Shown piece by piece: positions 25,210 to 32,916 of a DNA stretch of 64,000 nucleotides. Made by a program: the position numbers and the translations under genes. Under the pieces are notes generated by a model. The model worked only from the letters and a program-made list of their open reading frames with translations. It ran no database searches and was not told the DNA's origin. Origin of the DNA: Streptomyces silvae (GTDB lineage: Bacteria; Actinomycetota; Actinomycetes; Streptomycetales; Streptomycetaceae); assembly GCF_016745505.1 (NCBI RefSeq), contig NZ_JAERUC010000172.1, forward strand, positions 26,653 to 90,652, given 5' to 3'. How positions within the stretch are numbered: the stretch's first letter is position 1; every line of letters starts with the position of its first letter.

Positions 25210-26463
25210 ATGAGAGACATCGTTTTCACGCGCGCGAGCGGCTGGATCCCGAACGTGATCCGCGAGGACGGTGAGCTGAAGCTGATGCTCGGTGCCGGGG
25301 CCGACGCCAACCACGCCCCGCGCACGTTCACGTTCCCGATCGGAGAAGCCCATCTCGCGGTGATCCGGGAGGACCTGGCCAGACACCTGCTGCTGTGGAG
25401 TGCGGTCATTCCGCTGTGCGATGCCGCCGGAACCCGGGACCGGCTCGACGAGGACGCTGCCGTCGCGCTCCTGGACCCGATCCTCCTCTCCGCGCCTGCG
25501 GACGTCGACGCGTTCTTCCGACACATCCGGTGGGACAGGGGTCAGCTCATCGCTCATGGGGCTGACATCGATCTGCTCGAGCGCGGTCAGGTCTGCGCGG
25601 CGATGCGCGCGGCGACGGAGACCTCCAACAGGAAACGAGCTCAGGAGTACGACGCGAACCGTCGTCGCGCCGAGCGCGGAACAGTGCTGGGCCCACTCGA
25701 CGCGGCGCTTCTGAGGTACACGGGCCAGTACGTGCACGGCGCGACGGTTCCGAGGCGGATGCCCGACGCTGTCGACCCCGCGCTGCTGACGGAGGTCATG
25801 CGGGTGATCGCCACCGCGGAGCAGGCATGCGCCGGGATGCGGATCTGCCGCGATCCGCGACGGGGAAAGCGCGCCACCGACAAGCGCGACTGGGAGCGGA
25901 TGGCTACGACGGTCGACGCGGCCGTGCGCCGTGCACACCCCGGGCTCGTCGATGACGCGGTGCGTACGGTGAGCTTCCTGATGTGCTCGGAGGCCGCGGA
26001 CCGCTCCAGGAGCGCGCCCATGGAGGATGACGAGGAGCCTGACGGCACCTTTGGCGAGGGCGCGAGGAAGACGGCCCTGTCGTTCACCGACGACAAGGGC
26101 GTCGAGAAGGAGTGGCGCGCTGACGGTCCCCGGACTGCCACTGCGGTGTTCTGGGAGTTCGTCGAGGACCGCTCTGCCGGGGACAACGAAGTGTTCACCA
26201 TCGAGGACGAGAAGATGGGCGAAGGGATCCAGCTCCACTTCTACGCGGATTCCCTCGCCCGGATCACGACGGTGCGGGAGGGTGAGGGCGGGGCGGATCC
26301 GGAGTACCGGGTGGAATACAGCCTGGTCGACGGGATCGGCGGGTACCGGACCCTGGTGAGCGCCTTCGTCCGCGGCGGCTGCGCGGCACTCGACCAGCAC
26401 GGCTCCTGGATAGCGGACGCCGCTGAGTTCGAGCGCGCACGCCGGCGGCGCGACGCCGACTAG
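25210..26463 (+). CDS. Uncharacterised protein, possibly DUF6357
   Basis: A 417-residue cytosolic protein whose ATG is nine bases after GGGGAAG; an in-frame ATG six codons earlier is possible. The N-terminus (IVFTRASGWIPNVIREDGEL, FPIGEAHLAVIREDLARHLL) resembles a Streptomyces family I recall as DUF6357. The central region is charged and helical (ERGQVCAAMRAATETSNRKR). The C-terminal third is beta-rich and acidic (TAVFWEFVEDRSAGDNEVFT, GIQLHFYADSLARITTVREG). No catalytic motif, membrane segment or signal peptide is visible. It is divergent from the photolyase gene with 198 bases between them, which is the only functional hint. Confidence 0.75.
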   Translation: MRDIVFTRASGWIPNVIREDGELKLMLGAGADANHAPRTFTFPIGEAHLAVIREDLARHLLLWSAVIPLCDAAGTRDRLDEDAAVALLDPILLSAPADVDAFFRHIRWDRGQLIAHGADIDLLERGQVCAAMRAATETSNRKRAQEYDANRRRAERGTVLGPLDAALLRYTGQYVHGATVPRRMPDAVDPALLTEVMRVIATAEQACAGMRICRDPRRGKRATDKRDWERMATTVDAAVRRAHPGLVDDAVRTVSFLMCSEAADRSRSAPMEDDEEPDGTFGEGARKTALSFTDDKGVEKEWRADGPRTATAVFWEFVEDRSAGDNEVFTIEDEKMGEGIQLHFYADSLARITTVREGEGGADPEYRVEYSLVDGIGGYRTLVSAFVRGGCAALDQHGSWIADAAEFERARRRRDAD

Positions 26464-26706
26464 CCGGCCTTTGCTCGCCCCCCGTTACCTTCATGGTGCC
26501 CCCGCAACGGGGCTCCCGGCCTCCGGTCCGGCGTGAATGTTCCCCCTGTAGTTCGCATGATCCGGGGGGCACCGGGCGGGAGGCATCGGTAGACCGCTGA
26601 CAGAGGCAGGACCACCAGCGTGCTGGGAGGCTCTTTGTAACGTGAATGCGGGCGACTGGTGCCACGCCAACGGGACCGGGACAGCGCGACCTCGTAAGGG
26701 ATCAGC
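26464..26706 (+). other. Presumed left-end noncoding region of an IS110 element
   Basis: These bases precede an IS110 transposase remnant with no gene between. In IS110 elements the noncoding end upstream of the transposase encodes the bridge RNA that selects target and donor. GC-rich inverted segments occur around 26540-26600, but no intact bridge RNA can be asserted by eye. The true element boundary is not visible. Confidence 0.35.
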
Positions 26707-26925
26707 ATGATCGACACCGGCGACGTGGACGCCTTCCTCGGCCTGGACGTCGGCAAGGGCGAGCACCACGGAACCGCCGTCATCCCGGCCGGCAAGCGGG
26801 TCTTCGACAGGTGGCTGCCGAACAGCGAGCCCAAGATGCGGGCCGTCCTCGACAAGCTCACCGCCAAGCACGGCACCGTCCTGTCGTCGTCGACCAGCCC
26901 GCCTCCATTGGCGCCCTGCCAACCG
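26707..26925 (+). pseudogene. IS110-family transposase remnant (N-terminal RuvC-like part)
   Basis: MIDTGDVDAFLGLDVGKGEH is the N-terminal strand of the IS110 DEDD (RuvC-like) catalytic domain, with the first catalytic Asp in GLDVGKG, followed by PKMRAVLDKLTAKHGTVL. The frame then breaks: one missing base at about 26880 sends the conserved VVVDQPASIGALP into another frame, and similarity ends there. About 75 codons of roughly 400 remain. The disrupted frame runs on by chance into the EF-hand gene, which has its own start. Confidence 0.8.
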
Positions 26926-27060
26926 TACGAACTGTTTGTCGACGCACTCACTCCTTCTGGTAGCGGAGGTCTCCTGACCGTCACGTTTCTCCCCCTAGGC
27001 GGTTTCATGGGAGCACTCATCGAGCCGAGTCCGGGAACGAAGGACCGTAGGAGAGAAGTG

Positions 27061-27600
27061 ATGGACATGCGAACCGAGGCCACCGAGAGGGCCGAGTTGG
27101 TCTTCTCCCTCTTCGACGCCAACGGCAACGGAGTCCTCGACTCCGAGGACTTCGACCTCATGACGGGACGTGTTCTGGAGGTGGCGGTCGCGTCGGACGA
27201 CGGCGCCAGGGAGGCCATCCGGGCCGCGTTCCGCCGCTACTGGACCACCCTGGCCACGGAGCTGGATGCCAACGGCGATGGTGTGATCTCCGTCGACGAG
27301 TTCCGCCCGTTCGTGCTCGACCCGGAGCGCTTCGGTCCCACGATCACCGAGTTCGCCGAGGCGCTCTCCGCACTCGGCGATCCCGACGGCGACGGCCTGA
27401 TCGAGCGCCCGCTCTTCGTATCGCTGATGAGAGCGATCGGCTTCGCGGAGGCGAACATCCATGCGCTTTTCGACGCCTTCGGCCCGGACGTCGAGGACCG
27501 CATCACCGTTACCACGTGGGCCAGGGGCATCGAGGACTACTACGCGCCGGACATGGGTGGAATCCCGGCTGACCAACTGGTGGCTGTCCGGGCCGTCTGA
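27061..27600 (+). CDS. EF-hand calcium-binding protein
   Basis: The ATG at 27061 follows AGGAGAG at seven bases; the frame is also open upstream through an IS110 remnant, which is coincidental. The 179-residue product has three canonical 12-residue loops: DANGNGVLDSED (about 19-30), DANGDGVISVDE (about 70-81) and DPDGDGLIERPL (about 106-117), each with oxygen ligands at 1, 3, 5 and an acidic or equivalent residue at 12 in the first two. A fourth site (GPDVEDRITVTT) is degenerate. The layout is that of calerythrin/CabD-type actinobacterial calcium buffers or sensors. No signal peptide is present. No operon partner is evident. Confidence 0.92.
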   Translation: MDMRTEATERAELVFSLFDANGNGVLDSEDFDLMTGRVLEVAVASDDGAREAIRAAFRRYWTTLATELDANGDGVISVDEFRPFVLDPERFGPTITEFAEALSALGDPDGDGLIERPLFVSLMRAIGFAEANIHALFDAFGPDVEDRITVTTWARGIEDYYAPDMGGIPADQLVAVRAV

Positions 27601-27746
27601 CACGCCCGGACATGAGCGTTCCGTGGCGGCGCGGGCCGTCCCGGGACGCCACGGGCCGGGCCCCGGACCACCCCCACGCGCGCGGCCGTCGGCTCCGCGC
27701 GGTCAAGGCGGTGCCGGGCCCGTGCGGACGCCTTCGTGAGCGGACG

Positions 27747-28733
27747 TCAGGACCGGGTCTTGTACGCGAAGACCCACCGGTTCCCCTCCAGCGCGTCGTT
27801 CGGCTCGGGGAGGGGACCACGTCCCCTCTGACGGGTGAAGTCGAAGGGCGTGTGCACCGAGGTGGACCAGCCCTTGGCCGCCAGGTCACCCGCGGAGTCC
27901 GGGCGCGGTCCCCTGTCGAAGAGGTCGAGCAGATCGATGCCGATCTGCTCTCGCGTCGCCGTGTAGATCCGGCTGTCGCGGTACGCGAGCAGGTCCTCCT
28001 CCAGCTTGGCCTCGAAGGCCAGGGCGCTGCCCCCGGTGGTGAGCCGGTCCACCGTGTCGATGAGGTACGTCTCGGCGGGGCCCGGTAGGTAGAAGAGCAG
28101 TCCTTCGGCCAGCCAGACGCTTGGAGCGGCCGGGTCGAAGCCGACAGAGGTCAGGGCGGTGACCCAGTCGTCGCGCAGGTCGACCGGTACCGGGATCCGC
28201 TTCGCCTTCGGGGCGGCCGACAGATCCGTGAGCACCTGTTCCTTGAAGGCCAGCACGCCCTCCCTGTCGATCTCGAAGACGACGCAGTCGGACGGCAGGT
28301 CCAGCCGGAAAGCACGGGTGTCCAATCCCGCCCCCAGCAGGACCAATTGGCGAACGCCCTTACCGACCGACCGGTGGAGGAAGTCGTCGAGGACTCCGGT
28401 CCGCAGACCGAAGTAGCGGGCGAATCTCCCCCACAACGGGTTGTCGTCCCCTTCCGGGACCTCTTGGATGCTCACCGGCCAGTCCGCGCAGGCGGGGGCC
28501 GCACGAACGAAGTGCTCCGCGTAGACGTCCCGGGCGAGGCTGTCGTGGCGGTGGGTCTCGATCGCCCGTGCGGCGGCGACCAGGAGGGCTGTGAGTCCCA
28601 CACCTGCGTCCACGCCTTCCGCACCGGTTCTCCGCGTCGCCGTGGTGGCCGTGTCCCCTTCGGTGGGGGTGAAGAACACGGAAGGGGCGCTGGTGGGAGG
28701 GTGAGGGTCTCCGGTGGTAGAGGTTTCACTCAT
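27747..28733 (-). CDS. Carboxyl-methyltransferase-like SAM-dependent methyltransferase (PF04072 type)
   Basis: The 328-residue protein belongs to the leucine carboxyl methyltransferase-like group (Ppm1/Tcm type). Motif I is LVLLGAGLDTRAFRL near residue 135, the acidic SAM ligand follows in CVVFEIDREGVL, and VWLAEGLLFYLP is the family's motif near 215. The start ATG overlaps the stop of the alcohol dehydrogenase gene (ATGA), making it the last gene of a coupled operon. Family members methylate carboxylates or hydroxyls. After an aldehyde dehydrogenase in the same operon, methyl-esterification of the acid product is a reasonable inference. Substrate not shown. Confidence 0.88.
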   Translation of the reverse strand: MSETSTTGDPHPPTSAPSVFFTPTEGDTATTATRRTGAEGVDAGVGLTALLVAAARAIETHRHDSLARDVYAEHFVRAAPACADWPVSIQEVPEGDDNPLWGRFARYFGLRTGVLDDFLHRSVGKGVRQLVLLGAGLDTRAFRLDLPSDCVVFEIDREGVLAFKEQVLTDLSAAPKAKRIPVPVDLRDDWVTALTSVGFDPAAPSVWLAEGLLFYLPGPAETYLIDTVDRLTTGGSALAFEAKLEEDLLAYRDSRIYTATREQIGIDLLDLFDRGPRPDSAGDLAAKGWSTSVHTPFDFTRQRGRGPLPEPNDALEGNRWVFAYKTRS

Positions 28734-29836
28734 CGGTCTCTTCTTTCCGGCAGCAGGACGGGCTTGATCACGCGTCCGGCGTCACAGTCGCGTTCGGCCT
28801 CGTTGATGTCGGCCAAGGGATAGGTGCGGATCAGTTGATCGAAGGGGAAGCGGCCGGCCTGCCACAGACCGATCAGCCGGGGTATCAGCAGTTCGGGTAC
28901 GGCGTCCCCCTCGCAGATGTGCCGGATGCTGCGGCCCCCGTCGAGCGTGCCCGGTTCGAGCTGCAGTGCGGTGTGGAGGCGTGCCACGAGACCGAGGGTG
29001 CCGGTGGGGCGCAGCGCGCGGAGCGCGTCGTTGATCAGCGGGGCGGAGGCCGTGGTGTCCAGGGCGTACTGCGCGCCGCCGTCGGTGTACCGACGGATGC
29101 GCTCGGCCAGTCCGGCCGTCGCTGCGGGCAGCGGGACCGCGCCGAACCGTTCGGCCAGGTCCAGGCGCTCCGGATGCCGGTCGACGGCCACGGTCCGTAC
29201 GCCGCCGGCGGTGGCCGCCATGACTGCGGCCAGGCCCACCGCTCCCGCGCCGAGCACGACGAGGGTGTCACCGGGGCCGGCACGGAAGGTGTTCAGCACG
29301 GCTCCGGCCCCGGTGAGGGTGCCGCAGCCGAGTGGACCGAGCAGTTCGAGCGGCAGGGCGGCGTCGACCCTGACGGCGTTGCGCGCCGGGACGAGGGCGT
29401 ATTCGGCGAAGGAGGACTGGCCGAACCACCGGGGCGCCAGCGCTCCCCCGACGGCGTCGGTGAGCCGTGACGCGTCCTCCTCGCGTCCCCCGAAGAGGTT
29501 GAGTGAGGCGAAGGAGTCGCAGTAGGCGGGGGCAGCACTGCGGCAGTTCCGGCAGTCTCCGCAGGAATCGAAGCTCAGCACGACGTGGTCACCGAGGCCG
29601 ATCGTGCTGTCCGGACCATCGCCGGACGCCACCACGACTCCGCTCCCCTCGTGGCCGAGGACCGCCGGCAGCGGGGTGCGGCCGGCTGAGTGCCGGACCG
29701 CGAGATCCGTCCGGCACATTCCGCATCCCGCGATCTCGACGAGGATCTCACCGGCGGCCGGGCCGGTACTCAGGACGATCTCCTCGACCGCGAACGGGGT
29801 CTCGTGGGAGCGCAGCACGGCTGCGCGGAACTTCAT
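28730..29836 (-). CDS. Zinc-dependent aryl-alcohol-type dehydrogenase
   Basis: The product is 368 residues from an ATG that overlaps the aldehyde dehydrogenase stop (ATGA). Catalytic zinc ligands are in GCGMCRTDL and LGHEGSGVV; the structural zinc site is the four-cysteine lobe SCGDCRNCRSAAPAYC. The NAD-binding motif is VVLGAGAVGLAAVMAA near residue 195. The overall pattern is closest to XylB-type benzyl/aryl alcohol dehydrogenases, which interconvert aromatic alcohols and aldehydes. Beside an MfnB-like synthase it could act on the hydroxymethyl group of a furan. The operon order is synthase, aldehyde dehydrogenase, this enzyme, methyltransferase. Confidence 0.9.
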   Translation of the reverse strand: MKFRAAVLRSHETPFAVEEIVLSTGPAAGEILVEIAGCGMCRTDLAVRHSAGRTPLPAVLGHEGSGVVVASGDGPDSTIGLGDHVVLSFDSCGDCRNCRSAAPAYCDSFASLNLFGGREEDASRLTDAVGGALAPRWFGQSSFAEYALVPARNAVRVDAALPLELLGPLGCGTLTGAGAVLNTFRAGPGDTLVVLGAGAVGLAAVMAATAGGVRTVAVDRHPERLDLAERFGAVPLPAATAGLAERIRRYTDGGAQYALDTTASAPLINDALRALRPTGTLGLVARLHTALQLEPGTLDGGRSIRHICEGDAVPELLIPRLIGLWQAGRFPFDQLIRTYPLADINEAERDCDAGRVIKPVLLPERRDR

Positions 29837-31242
29837 CGCCCTCCCTCCCTCGGCCGGTGCACGACGAACGGACTGAGGTTGCCGTAGAGGCCCCACGGCC
29901 CGCCCGCGACACCGACCCCGCTGTCTTTGACGCCTGCGAAGGGCTGAGCAAGGGAGAGTTCGGCGTGGTGGTTGATCCAGGCCGTGCCGCATTCGAGCCG
30001 CTCGGCTGTCGCCGCCGCCCGGTCGAGGTCGGTGCCCCACACCGAACCGCCCAGCCCGAAGCCGGTGTCGTTGGCTGCTTCGACGGCTTCGTCGAGGTCT
30101 CGGTACGGCAGCACCGGCAGTACTGGCCCGAACTGTTCCTTGGTCACCACCGGGTCGTCGGGAGGGACGTCCGTGAGGATCGTGGGAGCGAAGAAGTAGC
30201 CCGGTCCGTCAAGCCGGTGACCACCGGCCGCCGCCCGGGCGCCGACCGCCAGGGCCCGTTGCGTGAGCCGCTCGACACGAGCCAGCTGAGGGGCGTTGTT
30301 GACCGGCCCGAGCAGGGTCTCCGGGTCCAGGCCGGATCCGACGACGACGGTCTTCGCGCGGTGTGCGAGGGCCTCGACGACCTCGGCGTGGAGCCGTGCC
30401 GGTGCGTAGACGCGTTTGACCGCCATGCAGACCTGCCCGCAGTTGCGGAAGGCGGCCCAGAACAGCCGGTCCGCGACCCGGTCCACGTCGACGTCGTCCA
30501 GTAGGACGGCCGCGTCGTTGCCGCCCAGTTCCAGGGTGACACGGGCGAGTGAGGCCGCCGCAGCTGCGGCGACGGCCTGCCCGGTCGGCACCGAGCCGGT
30601 GAAGGTGACGTGGCGGATACCCGGGTGGGCGGCGAGGTGGGCACCGAGGGGTTCCCGGCCGGTGACGACGGTCAGGACATCTTCAGGCAGGGCTGTGGCG
30701 AGGACGGCACCGAGCAGTCGGGTGGCGAGGGGGGTGTACGGGGACGGTTTGAGGACCACGGTGTTGCCGGCGGCCAGTGCGGGCGCGAACTTCGCCGACG
30801 CGAGCTGGAGAGGGAAGTTCCACGGCACGATCGCGGCAACGGGGCCGAGAGAGCGCCAGCGGATCTCGCTGTGTACGGGTCGGCCGTCGTCGATCGGGCG
30901 GGCGCGGGGAGTCAGAGCGGCGAAGTACCGGAGCCGGGCCGCCGTACGGGCGACCTCGGCGTACGACTCGGCCAGAGGCTTGCCCTGTTCCCGGGTGAGC
31001 AGCGGCGCGAGGTCGTCTCCGGCAGCATCCACGGCATCGGCGGCGGCGTTCAGCCGGATGGTGCGAGCGGCCGGGTCGGCGCGCCACCCGATCCAGGCGC
31101 GCCGGGCCCGGTCGATCGCGTCGTCCAGTTCGTGCGGCTGCTGGTCAGGGGTTTCGTCGAAGGTCTCCCCAGAGGCCGGGTCGATGACGGGGAGGCCTGG
31201 GACGCGGTGTCCGGGTGCGCGGCCGGCTTCCGGTGTCGGCAT
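29833..31242 (-). CDS. NAD(P)-dependent aldehyde dehydrogenase
   Basis: The 469-residue protein is a standard-length ALDH superfamily member. The cofactor fold is marked by VPWNFPLQLASAKFAPALAA and VVLKPSPYTPL. The general base Glu is in TLELGGNDA and the catalytic Cys in FRNCGQVCMAVKR; the EQFGPVLPVLPY segment is also conserved. The start lies eight bases after the MfnB-like gene stop, so it is the second gene of the operon. The sequence is compatible with aromatic or aliphatic aldehydes. In context, oxidation of a furan aldehyde to a furoic acid is the favoured inference. Confidence 0.92.
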   Translation of the reverse strand: MPTPEAGRAPGHRVPGLPVIDPASGETFDETPDQQPHELDDAIDRARRAWIGWRADPAARTIRLNAAADAVDAAGDDLAPLLTREQGKPLAESYAEVARTAARLRYFAALTPRARPIDDGRPVHSEIRWRSLGPVAAIVPWNFPLQLASAKFAPALAAGNTVVLKPSPYTPLATRLLGAVLATALPEDVLTVVTGREPLGAHLAAHPGIRHVTFTGSVPTGQAVAAAAAASLARVTLELGGNDAAVLLDDVDVDRVADRLFWAAFRNCGQVCMAVKRVYAPARLHAEVVEALAHRAKTVVVGSGLDPETLLGPVNNAPQLARVERLTQRALAVGARAAAGGHRLDGPGYFFAPTILTDVPPDDPVVTKEQFGPVLPVLPYRDLDEAVEAANDTGFGLGGSVWGTDLDRAAATAERLECGTAWINHHAELSLAQPFAGVKDSGVGVAGGPWGLYGNLSPFVVHRPREGGR

Positions 31243-31250
31243 CCCGGTGG

Positions 31251-32006
31251 TCAGTTCAGGGCCGGGACGTCGGCGGCGTGCTCCCGGGCCTGCCGGTCCA
31301 TCTCCGCCCGGAAGGCGGCGACCAGGTGTGGCTGGATCCTTCCGGCATTGCGATCACCACCCGAGCAGACCGCTCCCCGCACGCCCACGATGTCCGTGCC
31401 GATACGGGTCAGCGGACCGAGATCGGCCTGCTTGACGCTGCCCGCGAGGGCGGCGAGCAGGCCGGACGCGTGGGCGCGGCGGACGAACTCGGCGCAGACG
31501 TCCGGCGGAACGTGGTCGAACAACCGCGTCCCGTCCTTGATCGCGGTGTCCAGCATGGCCGCGTCGGCACCGGCGCGGGCTGCGATGTCGGGCAGGGCGA
31601 GCGGATTCACGCAGCCGACGCGATGGGCGTCGGCGTAGCCCGAGGCGACGACCAGCGCGTCCGGGCGGTGGTCCTTCACCGCCCGGACGACCGCCCGCAT
31701 GACCTCGACGCCCTGCTCAGGAGTCGTACATCCGTACAGGCCCACCTTGATGTACGTGGCGCCGGAGACGGCTGCACCGAGCGCGGCCTGCGCCACGGTG
31801 CCAGGCTTGTACGGCACGTCGCCCACGGTGGCGGACACCGGTTTGTCCGCCGGTACCGCGTCGCGGATCTCCCGGATGACCCAGGGGAAGTTGGCGCCGA
31901 GAGAGCCCTCATCGGGCTTCTTGACGTCGACGATGTCGAGGTGCTCCGCCGCTTTCGCGCAAGCGAGCGCTTCCTCGATGCCGTCCGGGGAGATGAGAAG
32001 CAACAC
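31251..32006 (-). CDS. mfnB: MfnB-like (5-formylfuran-3-yl)methyl phosphate synthase
   Basis: I chose GTG 32006, with AAGGAG six bases upstream, over a longer open frame; it gives 251 residues, close to archaeal MfnB. The protein is a TIM barrel with the family signatures LDIVDVKKPDEGSLGANFP (Asp and Schiff-base Lys), SATVGDVPYKPGT, ATYIKVGLYG (second Lys) and AAMLDTAIKDGTRLFDH (Asp and third Lys), matching the residues needed by archaeal MfnB. That enzyme condenses two glyceraldehyde-3-phosphate molecules into a furan aldehyde phosphate for methanofuran. No methanofuran aminotransferase or other Mfn gene is nearby, so a different furan product is likely. It leads a four-gene coupled operon. 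Confidence 0.9.
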   Translation of the reverse strand: MLLLISPDGIEEALACAKAAEHLDIVDVKKPDEGSLGANFPWVIREIRDAVPADKPVSATVGDVPYKPGTVAQAALGAAVSGATYIKVGLYGCTTPEQGVEVMRAVVRAVKDHRPDALVVASGYADAHRVGCVNPLALPDIAARAGADAAMLDTAIKDGTRLFDHVPPDVCAEFVRRAHASGLLAALAGSVKQADLGPLTRIGTDIVGVRGAVCSGGDRNAGRIQPHLVAAFRAEMDRQAREHAADVPALN

Positions 32007-32439
32007 CGTGAGCTCCTTCCGCCGCGAGTCCGCCCGGCCGGAGGACGGGGAACCGCGGATCACCTGGTCCGTGTGCGGTGTGCTCATCCTTTCCACTGCC
32101 CGCGCGCACCGGTAGGGCGTACGGAGTTCTCCGGGCGGCGCGTGTACGCACACATACGGCTCCGTGTGCACCGGCGCGAACCAGAGCCTGTTGAGCCCCG
32201 CCGGAACGCAGAGGCGCTGGTGGAACTCCCCGCGAACAGAGTGAGAGGCCGGCATCGTCACGCCGTACGCGTCCAGGCCGAGGCCACCCCGGGAGCACTG
32301 CACGATGCCGAAGGCGCGGGGCGCGCCCCACACACGGAGGCCGACATCGCCGGCGGAGTTCGCCTCAGGAGGCGCGGGACTCGGCGGATGAGCGGCTCAG
32401 GGAGCAGTTCAGCGTGGCGGCATCCCACCGGAGTCCATG

Positions 32440-32524
32440 TCCGAGTGACCTGAGCAACGGACCAGCTGAGAAAGCTCAGCCGCACCTGCCGGTCCCGGTT
32501 GTCGACGTTCGTGTCCACCAACCT
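32440..32524 (-). pseudogene. Fragment of a yjbQ C-terminus
   Basis: The minus strand reads LVDTNVDNRDRQVRLSFL, matching the last residues of the YjbQ-type protein encoded at 36730-37154 (LVDTNTSNTNRSVRLSFL). The nucleotide sequences differ, so this is an old second copy or a separate homologue, not a recent duplication. Nothing upstream in this frame continues the homology. Confidence 0.55.
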
Positions 32525-32898
32525 CCGTCAGGACAACCGCCACGTTATCTGGTCACGCCCCCACGGTTCGGTCGTCGGCAGGTTTCGCATGGAGGAGAGG
32601 CTGGTCTAAGACCTGTCCCATGTCTCTGAGCGGCCGCGCGCAAGGGGCCAGGATCCGTTGTGGACCAGAGTGCGAGAGGATCGGAGCGGCTTGTCCGCTC
32701 ACTCGTCTCGAGCCAGCGTCGGCTCCACCTCCGCTTGCGGCGTCTCGGCCGGCTCGGCGGCAAGGCAGGCCTGGCGCCAGACTGCCGGCTGTGCGGCAGG
32801 GGTGTCGGGGCGGGAGCCGACGGGCCACGTAGGCCCGTTGTCGGTAGCGTCCGGCAGAATCCGCTTCACCGACGCCCCCACGAGCTGGCGTCGCCCGG
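32525..32898. other. Non-coding stretch before the lectin gene
   Basis: With 32007-32439 on the other side of the yjbQ fragment, this is part of a 910-base region with no intact gene. The first part must carry the promoter of the MfnB operon on the minus strand; no clear box is seen. Open frames here overlap on both strands and show no conserved motifs. Confidence 0.45.
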
Positions 32899-32916
32899 TA
32901 GGAGAAGAGGGTTCCT

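Noticed and set aside
26707..27600. A single protein joining the IS110 transposase start to the EF-hand domain
   Set aside because: The in-frame join is accidental: the EF-hand gene has its own AGGAGAG and ATG at 27061, and the transposase part is frameshifted.
32007..32333. N-terminal extension of the MfnB-like protein
   Set aside because: The extra residues have no family similarity, and GTG 32006 has a well-placed AAGGAG and matches the normal protein length.
32590..32650. Possible insertion-sequence end near AAGACCTGTCCCATG
   Set aside because: No matching inverted repeat, target duplication or transposase could be found.
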